Shown: positions 36,970-45,189 of the stretch, one piece after another
How positions within the stretch are numbered: the first letter of the stretch is position 1
Layout: every line of letters begins with the position of its first letter
DNA from: Comamonas halotolerans
Lineage (GTDB): Bacteria > Pseudomonadota > Gammaproteobacteria > Burkholderiales > Burkholderiaceae_C
Assembly (NCBI RefSeq): GCF_030162935.1
Contig: NZ_JASAUZ010000056.1
Span: 124,001-188,000 of the forward strand
Reading direction: 5' to 3'
DNA: 64,000 bases
Translations under genes and position numbers: made by a program
The notes under the pieces: model-generated
What the model saw: the letters and a program-made list of their open reading frames with translations, nothing else
Database searches by the model: none
What the model was told of the DNA's origin: nothing

Positions 36970-38151
36970 TCAACGCTGAGGTCTGGGCATGCCGAGGCCG
37001 AACTGCGCAATCAGCTCACGCTGGATCTCATTGGTGCCGCCGCCAAAAGTGTTAATGGGCGCCGCACGCACTTCAAACTCCAGCTCCCCCATCAGGAACG
37101 ATGCCGCGCAATTGCCACGCACCAGGGCGCTGCTGCCAACGATGTCCATGAGACGGTGCAAGATTTCCACCACACCTTCGGATCCATAGACCTTGGTCGT
37201 CGAGGCCAGCGCCACGTCCATGGCGCCCGCTTCCAGGTCAGCAGCAATGCGGAAGTTCATCAGGCGCATGGCTTCCATGCGCGCATAACACTCAGCCAGA
37301 CTGCGGCGCACCCAGGGCAGATCGACCGCACGACGCCCGTTTTCGTCTTTGGCCTTGGCCCACTGCAACACCTTGGTGTATTGGGCAAAGACCTTGTCTG
37401 ACCAGGCACCCAGCCCCAGACGCTCGTGATTGAGCTGTGCAGTGATGAGCTTCCACCCCCCATGGAGCTGACCGATCATGCGGCTGGCGGGCACTTCCAC
37501 GTTGTCGTAGTAGGTGGCCGCCGTATAGGAGCCCACCGTCTCAATCAGCGTGTGTGAAAAGCCCTTGGCCTTGGTGTCCACCACCATCAGCGTGATACCT
37601 TTGTGACGAGCCAGCTCCTTGCTGGTGCGCGCTGCCAGCCAGACATAGTCGGCCGACTCGATGCCCGAGGTCCACAGCTTTTGCCCGTTGACCACGAAGT
37701 GACCGCTCTCGAGGTCGCCTTCGAGCTGCGCTTCGGTTTTGAGCATGGCCAGGTCCGAGCCAGCGCCAGCCTCCGAATATCCAATGGCGAAAATGATGTC
37801 GCCAGTGGCCATGCCGGGCAGAAACGCCTGCTTTTGCGCTTCCGTGCCATGCTCCATCAGGGCAGGCCCCACGGTGCTGATGGTCACAAACGGCAGCGGC
37901 GCACCCGCAATATTGGCTTCCTCAAAAAAGATCAGCTGCTCTGTGGCCGACAGGCCCTGGCCACCGTATTCCTTGGGCCAGCCAATGGCCAGCCAGCCGT
38001 CACGGCCCATCTGACGAATGATGCTGCGGTATTCCTCGCCCCCTTCCGCTCCGCGCATGCGCGCTTTGAGCTCCGGGGTCATCAGGGTCTGGAAGTAGTC
38101 ACGGCACTTCAGGCGCAGCGCATGCTGCTCCGGGGTCAAGTCAATAAACAT
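36970..38151 (-). CDS. Acyl-CoA dehydrogenase, large partner subunit (pair B)
   Basis: The 393-residue protein has the standard motifs IGWPKEYGGQGLSATEQL, GYSEAGAGSDLAMLKT, GQKLWTSGIESADYVWLA and GGGTNEIQRELIAQFGLGMP. It most likely pairs with the shorter homologue at 39828-40940. The two flank an Ltp2-like aldolase and a MaoC gene, which is the gene content of the mycobacterial igr operon (fadE28, fadE29, chsH2, chsH1, ltp2). The ATG at 38151 follows GGAGGGAGAGCAAGCC. Confidence 0.85.
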   Translation of the reverse strand: MFIDLTPEQHALRLKCRDYFQTLMTPELKARMRGAEGGEEYRSIIRQMGRDGWLAIGWPKEYGGQGLSATEQLIFFEEANIAGAPLPFVTISTVGPALMEHGTEAQKQAFLPGMATGDIIFAIGYSEAGAGSDLAMLKTEAQLEGDLESGHFVVNGQKLWTSGIESADYVWLAARTSKELARHKGITLMVVDTKAKGFSHTLIETVGSYTAATYYDNVEVPASRMIGQLHGGWKLITAQLNHERLGLGAWSDKVFAQYTKVLQWAKAKDENGRRAVDLPWVRRSLAECYARMEAMRLMNFRIAADLEAGAMDVALASTTKVYGSEGVVEILHRLMDIVGSSALVRGNCAASFLMGELEFEVRAAPINTFGGGTNEIQRELIAQFGLGMPRPQR

Positions 38152-38170
38152 GGCTTGCTCTCCCTCCGGC

Positions 38171-39352
38171 TCAGGCTTGATCGCCCAGAATCAGGCCGCT
38201 GGTGGGCACGCCGGTACCGGCAGTCACCACCACGTTGTGCACCTTGTCCACCTGATTGGCCGCACTGCCACGCACCTGACGCACACCCTCTGCAATGCCG
38301 TTCATGCCGTGGATGTAGGCCTCGCCCAGCTGACCGCCGTGGGTGTTGATTGGTAAAGAGCCACCGCGAGCATGCTGGCCGGCGCGCACAAAGTCCTTCG
38401 CTTCACCTCGACCGCAGAAGCCGAACTCTTCCAGCTGTGTCATCACGAATGGAGTGAAGTGGTCATACAGCACTGCTGTCTGGATGTCCCTGGGGCTCAG
38501 GCCGCTTTGCTGCCACAGCTGCTGGGCCACCCAGCCCATCTCGGGCAGATCGGTGATGTCCTTGCGGTAAAACGATGTCATGCTCTGCTGGCCTTCGCTC
38601 ATGCCTTGAGCAGCACCCTTGATGTATACGGGCTTGGCCTTCAGGTCCTTTGCGCGATCGCTGCTGGTGATGACCATGGCCACTGCACCATCCGACTCCT
38701 GGCAGCAGTCCAGCAAATGCAAAGGCTCGCAGATCCACTTGCTCTTCTGGTGGTCATCCAGGGTGATGGGCTTGCCGTAGAAGAAAGCCGCAGGGTTGGT
38801 CGCCGCAAAGTCACGCACTGCCACTGCCACACGGCCAAAGTCCTCGCTGGTCGCACCATAGGCATGCATGTAGCGGCGGGCGAACATACCCACCCAGGCC
38901 GCTGGCGTGTGAAAGCCATGAGGCATGTACCAGCCATAGTTGACGCTGTCGAAGAAAGGCTTGTCACCAAAGTTGTAGTCACCCGTGCCAAAGCGGTACC
39001 AGCTGCGCTCATTCATGGCCCGGTACACCACGACGGTCTTGGCAATTCCGGTTGCCACCGCCATGGCAGCATGCAGCACGGGCGCGCAGGCGGCGCCGCC
39101 CCCGTGCGGCACCTGCGAGAAAAAGTTCACCTTGCGCGAACCCAGCAGACGGGCAATCTCGTACTCTGGCACCTTGTCCATGGTGTAGGAAGAGAAACCG
39201 TCCACCTCTTTGGGGTCGATGCCGGCATCAGCCAGCGCAGTCAGCGTGGCCTCCATGGCCAGGCGCAGTTCGGTGCGTCCCGAGTTCTTGGAGAATTCTG
39301 TGGCACCCAGTCCCACAATGGCAGCACGTCCGGAGATATTCATATCAGTCAC
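38171..39352 (-). CDS. Ltp2-like steroid side-chain aldolase (thiolase fold)
   Basis: The 393-residue protein has the lipid-transfer-protein/thiolase fold: VPHGGGAACAPVLHAAMAV, VLYDHFTPFVMTQLEEFGF (a Tyr region implicated in Ltp2 aldolases), INTHGGQLGEAYIHG and VVVTAGTGVPTSG. Unlike the copy at 19744-20958 it keeps a Cys at the usual nucleophile position (AACAP). Ltp2 splits the 3-hydroxyacyl-CoA made by ChsH1-ChsH2 to a ketone or aldehyde plus acyl-CoA and needs the DUF35 domain of ChsH2, here at 40952-41914. GTG 39352 is preferred as start because AAAGGA stands at the right distance; ATG 39343 and TTG 39358 are alternatives. Confidence 0.8.
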   Translation of the reverse strand: MTDMNISGRAAIVGLGATEFSKNSGRTELRLAMEATLTALADAGIDPKEVDGFSSYTMDKVPEYEIARLLGSRKVNFFSQVPHGGGAACAPVLHAAMAVATGIAKTVVVYRAMNERSWYRFGTGDYNFGDKPFFDSVNYGWYMPHGFHTPAAWVGMFARRYMHAYGATSEDFGRVAVAVRDFAATNPAAFFYGKPITLDDHQKSKWICEPLHLLDCCQESDGAVAMVITSSDRAKDLKAKPVYIKGAAQGMSEGQQSMTSFYRKDITDLPEMGWVAQQLWQQSGLSPRDIQTAVLYDHFTPFVMTQLEEFGFCGRGEAKDFVRAGQHARGGSLPINTHGGQLGEAYIHGMNGIAEGVRQVRGSAANQVDKVHNVVVTAGTGVPTSGLILGDQA

Positions 39353-39393
39353 AGGCAATCCTTTGAATCTTTGTAGTTCTTGTGCGGCGCACC

Positions 39394-39813
39394 TTAGGCA
39401 GGCAACTCAACCTGTACCGTGCCGCTGACGTGCGAGCCCATGGAGTTCACGCCCTTGAGCGTGATGGTCACGCTGTGCGCAGCATCGTTCTTCTCAGTGA
39501 CTGCGCCTGTGAACTTCATGGTGTCGCCGGGGTAGTTCGGCACACCCAGACGGATCTTCAGATCCATCAGGCGTGCTTCGGGGCCAGCCCACTGCTCGAC
39601 AAAGCTTTGCACCAGACCATTGGTGGTCAGGATGTTCATAAAGATGTGGGGGGAACCCAGCTGACGGGCCGCATCACGATCGTGGTGGCCCGGAAAATAG
39701 TCGCGTGTGGCAATGGCGCCGCCGGCGACCAAAGGCACGGTCACGGGCACTGTCTGCGGTTGCAGCTCATCACCGACTTGAACCGATGCAAAGCGAGGTG
39801 TTTGGATGCTCAT
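39394..39813 (-). CDS. MaoC-like hydratase subunit (ChsH1-like)
   Basis: The 139-residue single hot-dog protein has TRDYFPGHHDRDAARQLGSP, a variant of the hydratase-2 signature with His and Asp in place, and ends in GTVQVEL. Size and neighbours match ChsH1 of Mycobacterium, the catalytic MaoC partner of ChsH2. The two together hydrate the steroid enoyl-CoA before aldol cleavage. It lies 14 bases after an acyl-CoA dehydrogenase gene and 41 bases before the aldolase gene. Confidence 0.8.
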   Translation of the reverse strand: MSIQTPRFASVQVGDELQPQTVPVTVPLVAGGAIATRDYFPGHHDRDAARQLGSPHIFMNILTTNGLVQSFVEQWAGPEARLMDLKIRLGVPNYPGDTMKFTGAVTEKNDAAHSVTITLKGVNSMGSHVSGTVQVELPA

Positions 39814-39827
39814 GTCTCAAATTCCGT

Positions 39828-40940
39828 TTAGCGATCTTCCGGAAGGTCGTACTTCCAGCCGAGGTTGTCGTTGTCTGCCAGCCATTGGCCAAGCGCTTCA
39901 AGGTGATGGTCCGCGCTACCCAGCTCCACAGCCAGAGCACGGCACCAGAGGAAAAAGCGGTGCATGGGATAGGTCACATCCACCCCCATGCCTCCGTGCA
40001 CGTGCTGCGCCACACGGCCCACCTTCAACCCCATCTCGTTGGATTGCGCACGCAGGCCGTGTGCCTGTGGCGCGCATGGCAAGCCTGTGTCCAGGCGCCA
40101 CAGCAGCTGATAGAGCGCAGAGCGCTGCGCCTGCATCAGGATGTAGCCATCCGCCATCTGCCCCTGCACCAGCTGGAAGGAACCAATCGGGCGGTCAAAC
40201 TGTTTGCGCTCGCTCACATACTCCACGGTGCGGCGAAGCTGTTCCTGGGTCACGCCCTGCTGCACGCTGGCCGCACTTGCCAGTGCACGCTCATAAACCC
40301 AGCGCACCGCAGCGCTTTCCAGCACTGCCAGCACGGGCACGTTGTTGAACGTCAGATCGGCCACACCCCAGTAATGCTGGCTTTTGCCCGCGGCGCGTTG
40401 TACCTGCGCAGCCTGCAAGTCCACCAGCACCAGCCGGTGCTCGCCCTGGCTGTCGGTGGCAGCCAGCAATGCCACCTGGGCCTGATCGGCCAGCAGCACA
40501 GCATGTTGCACACCGCGCACGCTCTGCCCATCCAGGTGCAGCTGCGGACCATGGGAGCTGAACAGGTTTTCCAGTGACAACGCAATCAACGCACCGTCCA
40601 TTCCAGACTGCACGGTGGCACTGACGTCAGCAGCACCAGCAAACTGTGCCAGGGCAGCGATTGCCACCTGCTGCTGCCACAGCGGCACGGCGGCCAGTGC
40701 GCGGCCTTGCTGCTCCAGCACAGCCATCAGCTCGGTCATGCCCAGCCCCAGCCCACCTGCAGCTTCCGGCACCACAATGCTGTGCAGCCCTGCAGCCACA
40801 CATTGCTGCCACAGCTCCTGCATATAGGACTGGCCCGAGGTGTCATGGGCACGCAGCCTGTCGTCGTTCGCAAAGTCGGCGAACAGGCTCTGGGCCATGT
40901 CGGCGAATGCGCGCTGGTCTTCAGTCAATTGAAAGTCCAT
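39828..40940 (-). CDS. Acyl-CoA dehydrogenase, small partner subunit (pair B)
   Basis: The 370-residue protein begins MDFQLTEDQRAFADMAQSLF and contains PEAAGGLGLGMTELM, RKQFDRPIGSFQLVQGQMAD and QHVHGGMGVDVTYPMHRFF, with no SExGAGSDLA segment. It is the short member of the pair with 36970-38151. The ATG follows AGAGGTGGAGC. It is positioned between the ChsH1-like and ChsH2-like genes. Confidence 0.82.
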   Translation of the reverse strand: MDFQLTEDQRAFADMAQSLFADFANDDRLRAHDTSGQSYMQELWQQCVAAGLHSIVVPEAAGGLGLGMTELMAVLEQQGRALAAVPLWQQQVAIAALAQFAGAADVSATVQSGMDGALIALSLENLFSSHGPQLHLDGQSVRGVQHAVLLADQAQVALLAATDSQGEHRLVLVDLQAAQVQRAAGKSQHYWGVADLTFNNVPVLAVLESAAVRWVYERALASAASVQQGVTQEQLRRTVEYVSERKQFDRPIGSFQLVQGQMADGYILMQAQRSALYQLLWRLDTGLPCAPQAHGLRAQSNEMGLKVGRVAQHVHGGMGVDVTYPMHRFFLWCRALAVELGSADHHLEALGQWLADNDNLGWKYDLPEDR

Positions 40941-40951
40941 GCTCCACCTCT

Positions 40952-41914
40952 TTAGGCAGACACGGGGCGAAACTGAGGCAACGTCAGCTCACCATCGTCA
41001 AAACTGTTGAACTCCACCTGCACCTTCTGGCCGATTTGCACATCCGCCGGCTTGATGCCCACCAGCTGCGCCACCAGGCGCGTGCCCTCATCCAGCTCGA
41101 TCAGACCAATCGGATTTGGATGCTCAAACGGAGGCACTTCGGGGTAGTGCATGACAACAAAGGAATACACCTCGCCTTTGCCACTGGACTGCACCGTGTC
41201 CCACTCGAACGAATGGCAGTGAGGGCAGACCGGCCCTGGCGGGTGGTGCAGTTCGCCGCACCCCTTGCAACGCTGGATCAGCAGCTTGCCCTGCTGGACA
41301 CCTTCCCAGAAGAAACGTGAGTCATCACTGACACCAGGTTTGGGACGCTTGATCTTGGGAATGGCCGAAGCGCCCGCACCTGCATCGGCAGCAGGCGTAT
41401 GCACCTGAGCAGGTGCGAACTTGAAGACGCGGAACATCAGCTGGCCCACATGCTCGTCCGCGCCGTCTCTGGCGCCAATCGAGAAGTAGTCCATGATCAG
41501 CGTGACGAAGTAGCCCGTGCCCAACGCCGTGGTCTTTTGCTCGCTGACCGCATCCAGGCGGGTGGTGTAGTAGAGGTCTTCACCCTCCACCACATCGCGG
41601 TCAAACGTCAGCTCGGAGTTGACCGCCACTGTCGAGGCGAAGCCATTGGCCTCGATCACCTTGAGCACTTCGTACGGGTTCTCTGTGGTGGAACCCGGTG
41701 GATAGTTGTTGAGCGTCGGGCCTTCCATGCACCAGACCTGAAGCATGGCCGGTGGAGCAACCACCTGGCCCTGCGCATTGGTCTTCACCTGCACATTCAT
41801 CAACTCGCACCACTGACGAATCATGGGTGCGTTGACTTTGTCCCAGGCATTCACACGCCCGTATTGCTTGCCCACGTAAGCGCGGACTTCTTTCATCCAT
41901 TCTGCTTCAGCCAA
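40952..41914 (-). CDS. MaoC-DUF35 fusion (ChsH2-like hydratase subunit)
   Basis: The 320-residue protein has an N-terminal MaoC-type hot-dog domain (about residues 1-160; WMKEVRAYVGKQYGRVN, LNNYPPGSTTENPYEV) without the catalytic His/Asp motif. A Pro/Ala linker and a C-terminal DUF35 domain with a CKGCGELHHPPGPVCPHCHS zinc ribbon and OB fold follow. This is the ChsH2 plan; its DUF35 part should dock the Ltp2-like aldolase. I choose TTG 41914, six bases after AAAGGAG; ATG 41896 is the alternative but is badly placed relative to that site. The upstream SDR ends 23 bases before. Confidence 0.8.
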   Translation of the reverse strand: MAEAEWMKEVRAYVGKQYGRVNAWDKVNAPMIRQWCELMNVQVKTNAQGQVVAPPAMLQVWCMEGPTLNNYPPGSTTENPYEVLKVIEANGFASTVAVNSELTFDRDVVEGEDLYYTTRLDAVSEQKTTALGTGYFVTLIMDYFSIGARDGADEHVGQLMFRVFKFAPAQVHTPAADAGAGASAIPKIKRPKPGVSDDSRFFWEGVQQGKLLIQRCKGCGELHHPPGPVCPHCHSFEWDTVQSSGKGEVYSFVVMHYPEVPPFEHPNPIGLIELDEGTRLVAQLVGIKPADVQIGQKVQVEFNSFDDGELTLPQFRPVSA

Positions 41915-41937
41915 GATTGTCTCCTTTGAAAACCTGT

Positions 41938-42732
41938 TTAGTTCTTGTGCACCTGGTCGGTGTTGGCCGCACTGAGGAAAGCAGGGCTCTCTCCCCCTCC
42001 GTGCAGCAGCAAGTTGGTGCCGCTCATGTACGACGCTCGAGGCGATGCCACATACAGGCATGCTTGTGCGATGTCTTCGGGCTCGGCCAGTCGGCCCGCA
42101 GGAATCGTCTGAGCGACCGAAGCAATCCCCGCCTCATCGCCAAAGTGCAGATGTGATTGCTCCGTGCGCACCAGGCCGGGGCTGACAGCAACCACCCGCA
42201 CCTTGGGTGCCCACTCCACAGCGAGGGAGCTGACCAGATTGAGCACCGCAGCCTTCGCTGCGCCATAAGCGGCAGTGCCGGGCGATGGACGCAACGCGCT
42301 GATCGAGCCAATGCACACAATCACGCCACCTTCAGGCTGTTGCTGCATGACGGCATTGGCCGCTTGCGAGGCGTGCAGCGTCGAGAACAGGTTCAGGCGC
42401 AGCACGCTTTCGTGAAAGCGCGGTGAAACCGTGGCCGCATCCACATGGGGCGCACCACCAGCGTTGTTGATCAATACATCCAGGCGAGCATGGCGGGTTT
42501 GCACTTCGGTGATCAGCGCTTTGACGGCGTCAGCCTCTCGCACATCGCAAGCGATGAATTCAGCTTGCCGATCGCCATGACAAGGCAACTGATCCGGCGC
42601 TTGGCGTCCGCAAACCACCACCGTTGCACCCGCTTGCAAAAAGGCTTGTGCAATGCCTTTGCCGATGCCCTTGGTACCGCCTGTGACCAAGACCACACGC
42701 GATTGAAATTCTTGGGTTTTTTCCGTATTCAT
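41938..42732 (-). CDS. Short-chain dehydrogenase/reductase, first gene of the side-chain operon
   Basis: The 264-residue SDR has VVLVTGGTKGIGKGIA (NAD(P) site), LINNAGGAPHVDAATV, catalytic Ser in GSISALRPS, the YGAAKAAV Tyr-Lys pair and SPGLVRTEQ. The substrate is unknown; oxidation of a hydroxyl on the steroid nucleus or side chain is reasonable in this setting. Start ATG 42732 lies 35 bases from the operator-like palindrome at 42768. It heads a minus-strand operon that runs without internal terminators to 29761. Confidence 0.78.
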   Translation of the reverse strand: MNTEKTQEFQSRVVLVTGGTKGIGKGIAQAFLQAGATVVVCGRQAPDQLPCHGDRQAEFIACDVREADAVKALITEVQTRHARLDVLINNAGGAPHVDAATVSPRFHESVLRLNLFSTLHASQAANAVMQQQPEGGVIVCIGSISALRPSPGTAAYGAAKAAVLNLVSSLAVEWAPKVRVVAVSPGLVRTEQSHLHFGDEAGIASVAQTIPAGRLAEPEDIAQACLYVASPRASYMSGTNLLLHGGGESPAFLSAANTDQVHKN

Positions 42733-42766
42733 GGCCACCAATTTAGGCAGCCCGAGCCCCTGCAGA

Positions 42767-42785
42767 TACGTCCAAAAGGACGATG
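42767..42785 (+). promoter_or_regulatory. Operator-like palindrome between SDR and enoyl-CoA hydratase genes
   Basis: ACGTC-CAAAAG-GACGATG, with perfect core CGTCC-AAAA-GGACG at 42769-42782, stands in the divergent region, 54 bases before ATG 42840 and 35 bases before the SDR ATG 42732. It could serve both units. Its ATG at 42783 would open the hydratase frame early but belongs to the element. Confidence 0.65.
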
Positions 42786-42839
42786 AATAAAAAGCCTGCT
42801 GACCAGAGTATTCCTGGCAGATCAAAGCTCCAGCACACC

Positions 42840-43649
42840 ATGAATACACCGCTTCCCCCCCTTGCACAGCACGCCAACTCCGCGCCAGTCCTGGAGGTTC
42901 AACACTTGGATCAGGTGGCTGTGGTGCGCCTGCACCGTCCCGAGGCCACCAATGCGCTAAGCCTTGAATTGCAGGCGGCTCTGTCACGCACGTTCCAGGA
43001 ACTAGGGGAAAACGATGCGGTGCGCTGCATCGTGCTCACGGGCGGTGATCGGGTATTTGCTGCCGGGGGCGATATCAAAAGCATGGAAGACTGCGGTGCC
43101 ATTGACATTCTGAAGCGCCATACCGAACGCGTGTGGGCCCCGATCGAGCAATGCCCCAAGCCCATCATTGCGGCTGTCTGTGGCTATGCCTTTGGCGGTG
43201 GCGCCGAGCTGGCCATGCATTGCGACATCATCATTGCCGGGGAAAGTGCCAGCTTTGCCCAGCCCGAAGTGCGCATCGGCATCATGCCGGGCATCGGCGG
43301 CACGCAGCGTCTGGTGCGGGCAGTTGGCAAATTCCACGCCATGCGCATCCTGCTCACGGGCAAGCCGGTCAGCGCACACGAAGCCTATGCCATGGGATTG
43401 GTCAGCCTGGTCTGTCCAGACGATGAGGTGCAGGCTCAGGCTTTGCAAATGGCTCAACATATTGCGCAGCTACCGCCGCTGGCTGTGCAGCAAATCAAGG
43501 AAGTCGTGCTTGCTGGCATGGATGCTTCACTGTCCACTGCCTTGATGCTGGAGCGCAAGGCCAATCAATTGCTGTTTGCTACGCACGACCAGAAAGAAGG
43601 CATGCGCGCTTTCGTTGAAAAACGCAAACCCGACTTCCAAGGCCGCTAG
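42840..43649 (+). CDS. Enoyl-CoA hydratase/isomerase family protein
   Basis: The 269-residue crotonase-fold protein has RPEATNALSLELQAAL, the oxyanion-hole segment FAAGGDIKSM, CGYAFGGGAELAMHCD and AQPEVRIGIMPGIGGTQRL with the Glu positions of classical hydratases. It may hydrate a steroid or ring-degradation enoyl-CoA; the sequence alone does not say which. I choose ATG 42840 because the upstream in-frame ATG at 42783 lies inside the operator-like palindrome. It stands alone on the plus strand and ends at a strong bidirectional terminator. Confidence 0.83.
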   Translation: MNTPLPPLAQHANSAPVLEVQHLDQVAVVRLHRPEATNALSLELQAALSRTFQELGENDAVRCIVLTGGDRVFAAGGDIKSMEDCGAIDILKRHTERVWAPIEQCPKPIIAAVCGYAFGGGAELAMHCDIIIAGESASFAQPEVRIGIMPGIGGTQRLVRAVGKFHAMRILLTGKPVSAHEAYAMGLVSLVCPDDEVQAQALQMAQHIAQLPPLAVQQIKEVVLAGMDASLSTALMLERKANQLLFATHDQKEGMRAFVEKRKPDFQGR

Positions 43650-43715
43650 ACAGCAGCCTCCAGAACCTGCAGATGATTGCCTATTCCTCACACCAAGGCA
43701 CGCATCCACAAAAAA

Positions 43716-43743
43716 CAAAAAAGCAGGCCTTGGCCTGCTTTTT
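43716..43743. terminator. Bidirectional terminator between hydratase and ksi
   Basis: AAAAAGCAGGCC-TT-GGCCTGCTTTTT forms a 12-bp symmetrical hairpin with A- and T-runs, so it can end the hydratase transcript (plus) and the hsdA-ksi transcript (minus). Confidence 0.93.
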
Positions 43744-43803
43744 CAAAATTACGCATGCTAAAAGAACTCGGACGTACCGGAGCACATAAGCACGCTGGTG
43801 CAG

Positions 43804-44187
<384 letters not shown>

Positions 44188-44961
44188 TCAAAACTGGGTG
44201 GGCCGCATCACTGCATCTATGCCACCATCCACATACAACTGGGAAGCGTGCACATAGCTTGCAGCATCGCTGAGCAAAAATGCCACCACCGAGGCCATCT
44301 CTGCAGGCGCAGCGCGTCGGCCCATGGGAGGCAGGAACTTGGCAATGGATTCGCTGTAGCGCGGATCCTGCAGGCCCGCCTGCAACAAAGGCGTTTCGGT
44401 GGCTCCAGGAGCCACAGTGTTCAGACGCACCCCGCTTTGTCCCCATTGTTGTGAGCGCTTGCGCACGGCCACAGTCAAAGCGTTCTTGGTGGCGGCATAA
44501 GCCAGATTTCCACCGTGCTCGCCTGCCTGCTCCACGATGGCACGGGCCCCAGCCTCATCTCCGGCTTCCAGCGCAGCCGCCAGCGGATTTTTCTCCCAGC
44601 TCAGCTGTGCAGAGGCCACCGACGAAATCACCACCGCCGATGGGGACTGCCCCTTTTGCAGCAGCGGCAGCAAGCCATCCAACAGATCCAGCGCACCAAA
44701 GTAATTCACCGACACCACTTTGCCCACTGCTGCTGTCTGCGCGCCCAGCCCCGCGCACAACACCAGACCGTCCAGTCTTTCGCCACATTGCGCACGCACT
44801 GCGCCGAGCGCTTGACCGCGTCCCTGCGCAGTGGACAAGTCCGCAATGATCTCTGCATCCCGAATATCAATGCCAATGACTTGGTGACCAGCAGACTCCA
44901 GCAGCTCTCGGGTGGCTGCACCAATGCCCGTGGCACAACCGCTCATCACGATGGTGGACAT
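44188..44961 (-). CDS. hsdA: 3-alpha-hydroxysteroid dehydrogenase/carbonyl reductase
   Basis: The 257-residue SDR is the same length as HsdA of C. testosteroni and agrees with it over most of its sequence. It has SGCATGIGAATR, the catalytic Ser114, Tyr155 and Lys159 at identical numbers, VRLNTVAPGATETPLLQAG and the end GGIDAVMRPTQF. It interconverts 3-alpha-hydroxy and 3-oxo steroids with NAD(H) and also reduces carbonyl compounds. The start ATG 44961 is fixed by this comparison. The upstream region 44962-45189 is shared with a divergent flavoenzyme gene. Confidence 0.96.
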   Translation of the reverse strand: MSTIVMSGCATGIGAATRELLESAGHQVIGIDIRDAEIIADLSTAQGRGQALGAVRAQCGERLDGLVLCAGLGAQTAAVGKVVSVNYFGALDLLDGLLPLLQKGQSPSAVVISSVASAQLSWEKNPLAAALEAGDEAGARAIVEQAGEHGGNLAYAATKNALTVAVRKRSQQWGQSGVRLNTVAPGATETPLLQAGLQDPRYSESIAKFLPPMGRRAAPAEMASVVAFLLSDAASYVHASQLYVDGGIDAVMRPTQF

Positions 44962-45028
44962 GTTTGCTCCTTTCAATCTAGGTATGGGTTCCGTTCGCAT
45001 CAAAACCGAAGGAACTGGGCATCACCAC

Positions 45029-45046
45029 ATGCAAACGGACGATGCC
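45029..45046 (+). promoter_or_regulatory. Partial operator-like element before the Bai-like flavoenzyme gene
   Basis: ATG-CAAACG-GACGATGCC keeps the right half and spacing of the shared element but has ATG in place of the left GTC. CGGACGATGCC is identical to the element before the Ycf48-like gene. It lies about 145 bases before ATG 45190. Confidence 0.42.
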
Positions 45047-45189
45047 GGCGCCACAGCTTCAAAACTAATGTGGCTGACCGCATGGACATGGTGCAATTGC
45101 CACATCTGGCGAGGCAAGAGCGCAGTCCACTGCGCAGAGCAAACATAAAACAGGCCAAAGAAGGCACGCAAAAACAGGAGACAACCACA

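Noticed and set aside
42733-42987. N-terminal extension of the first side-chain-operon SDR by 85 residues
   Set aside because: It would run through the operator-like palindrome and into the divergent hydratase gene; the SDR fold begins just after ATG 42732.
44515-45189. N-terminal extension of the Bai-like flavoenzyme by 225 residues
   Set aside because: The extension runs antisense through hsdA. ATG 45190 has a good ribosome-binding site and starts right at the OYE barrel.
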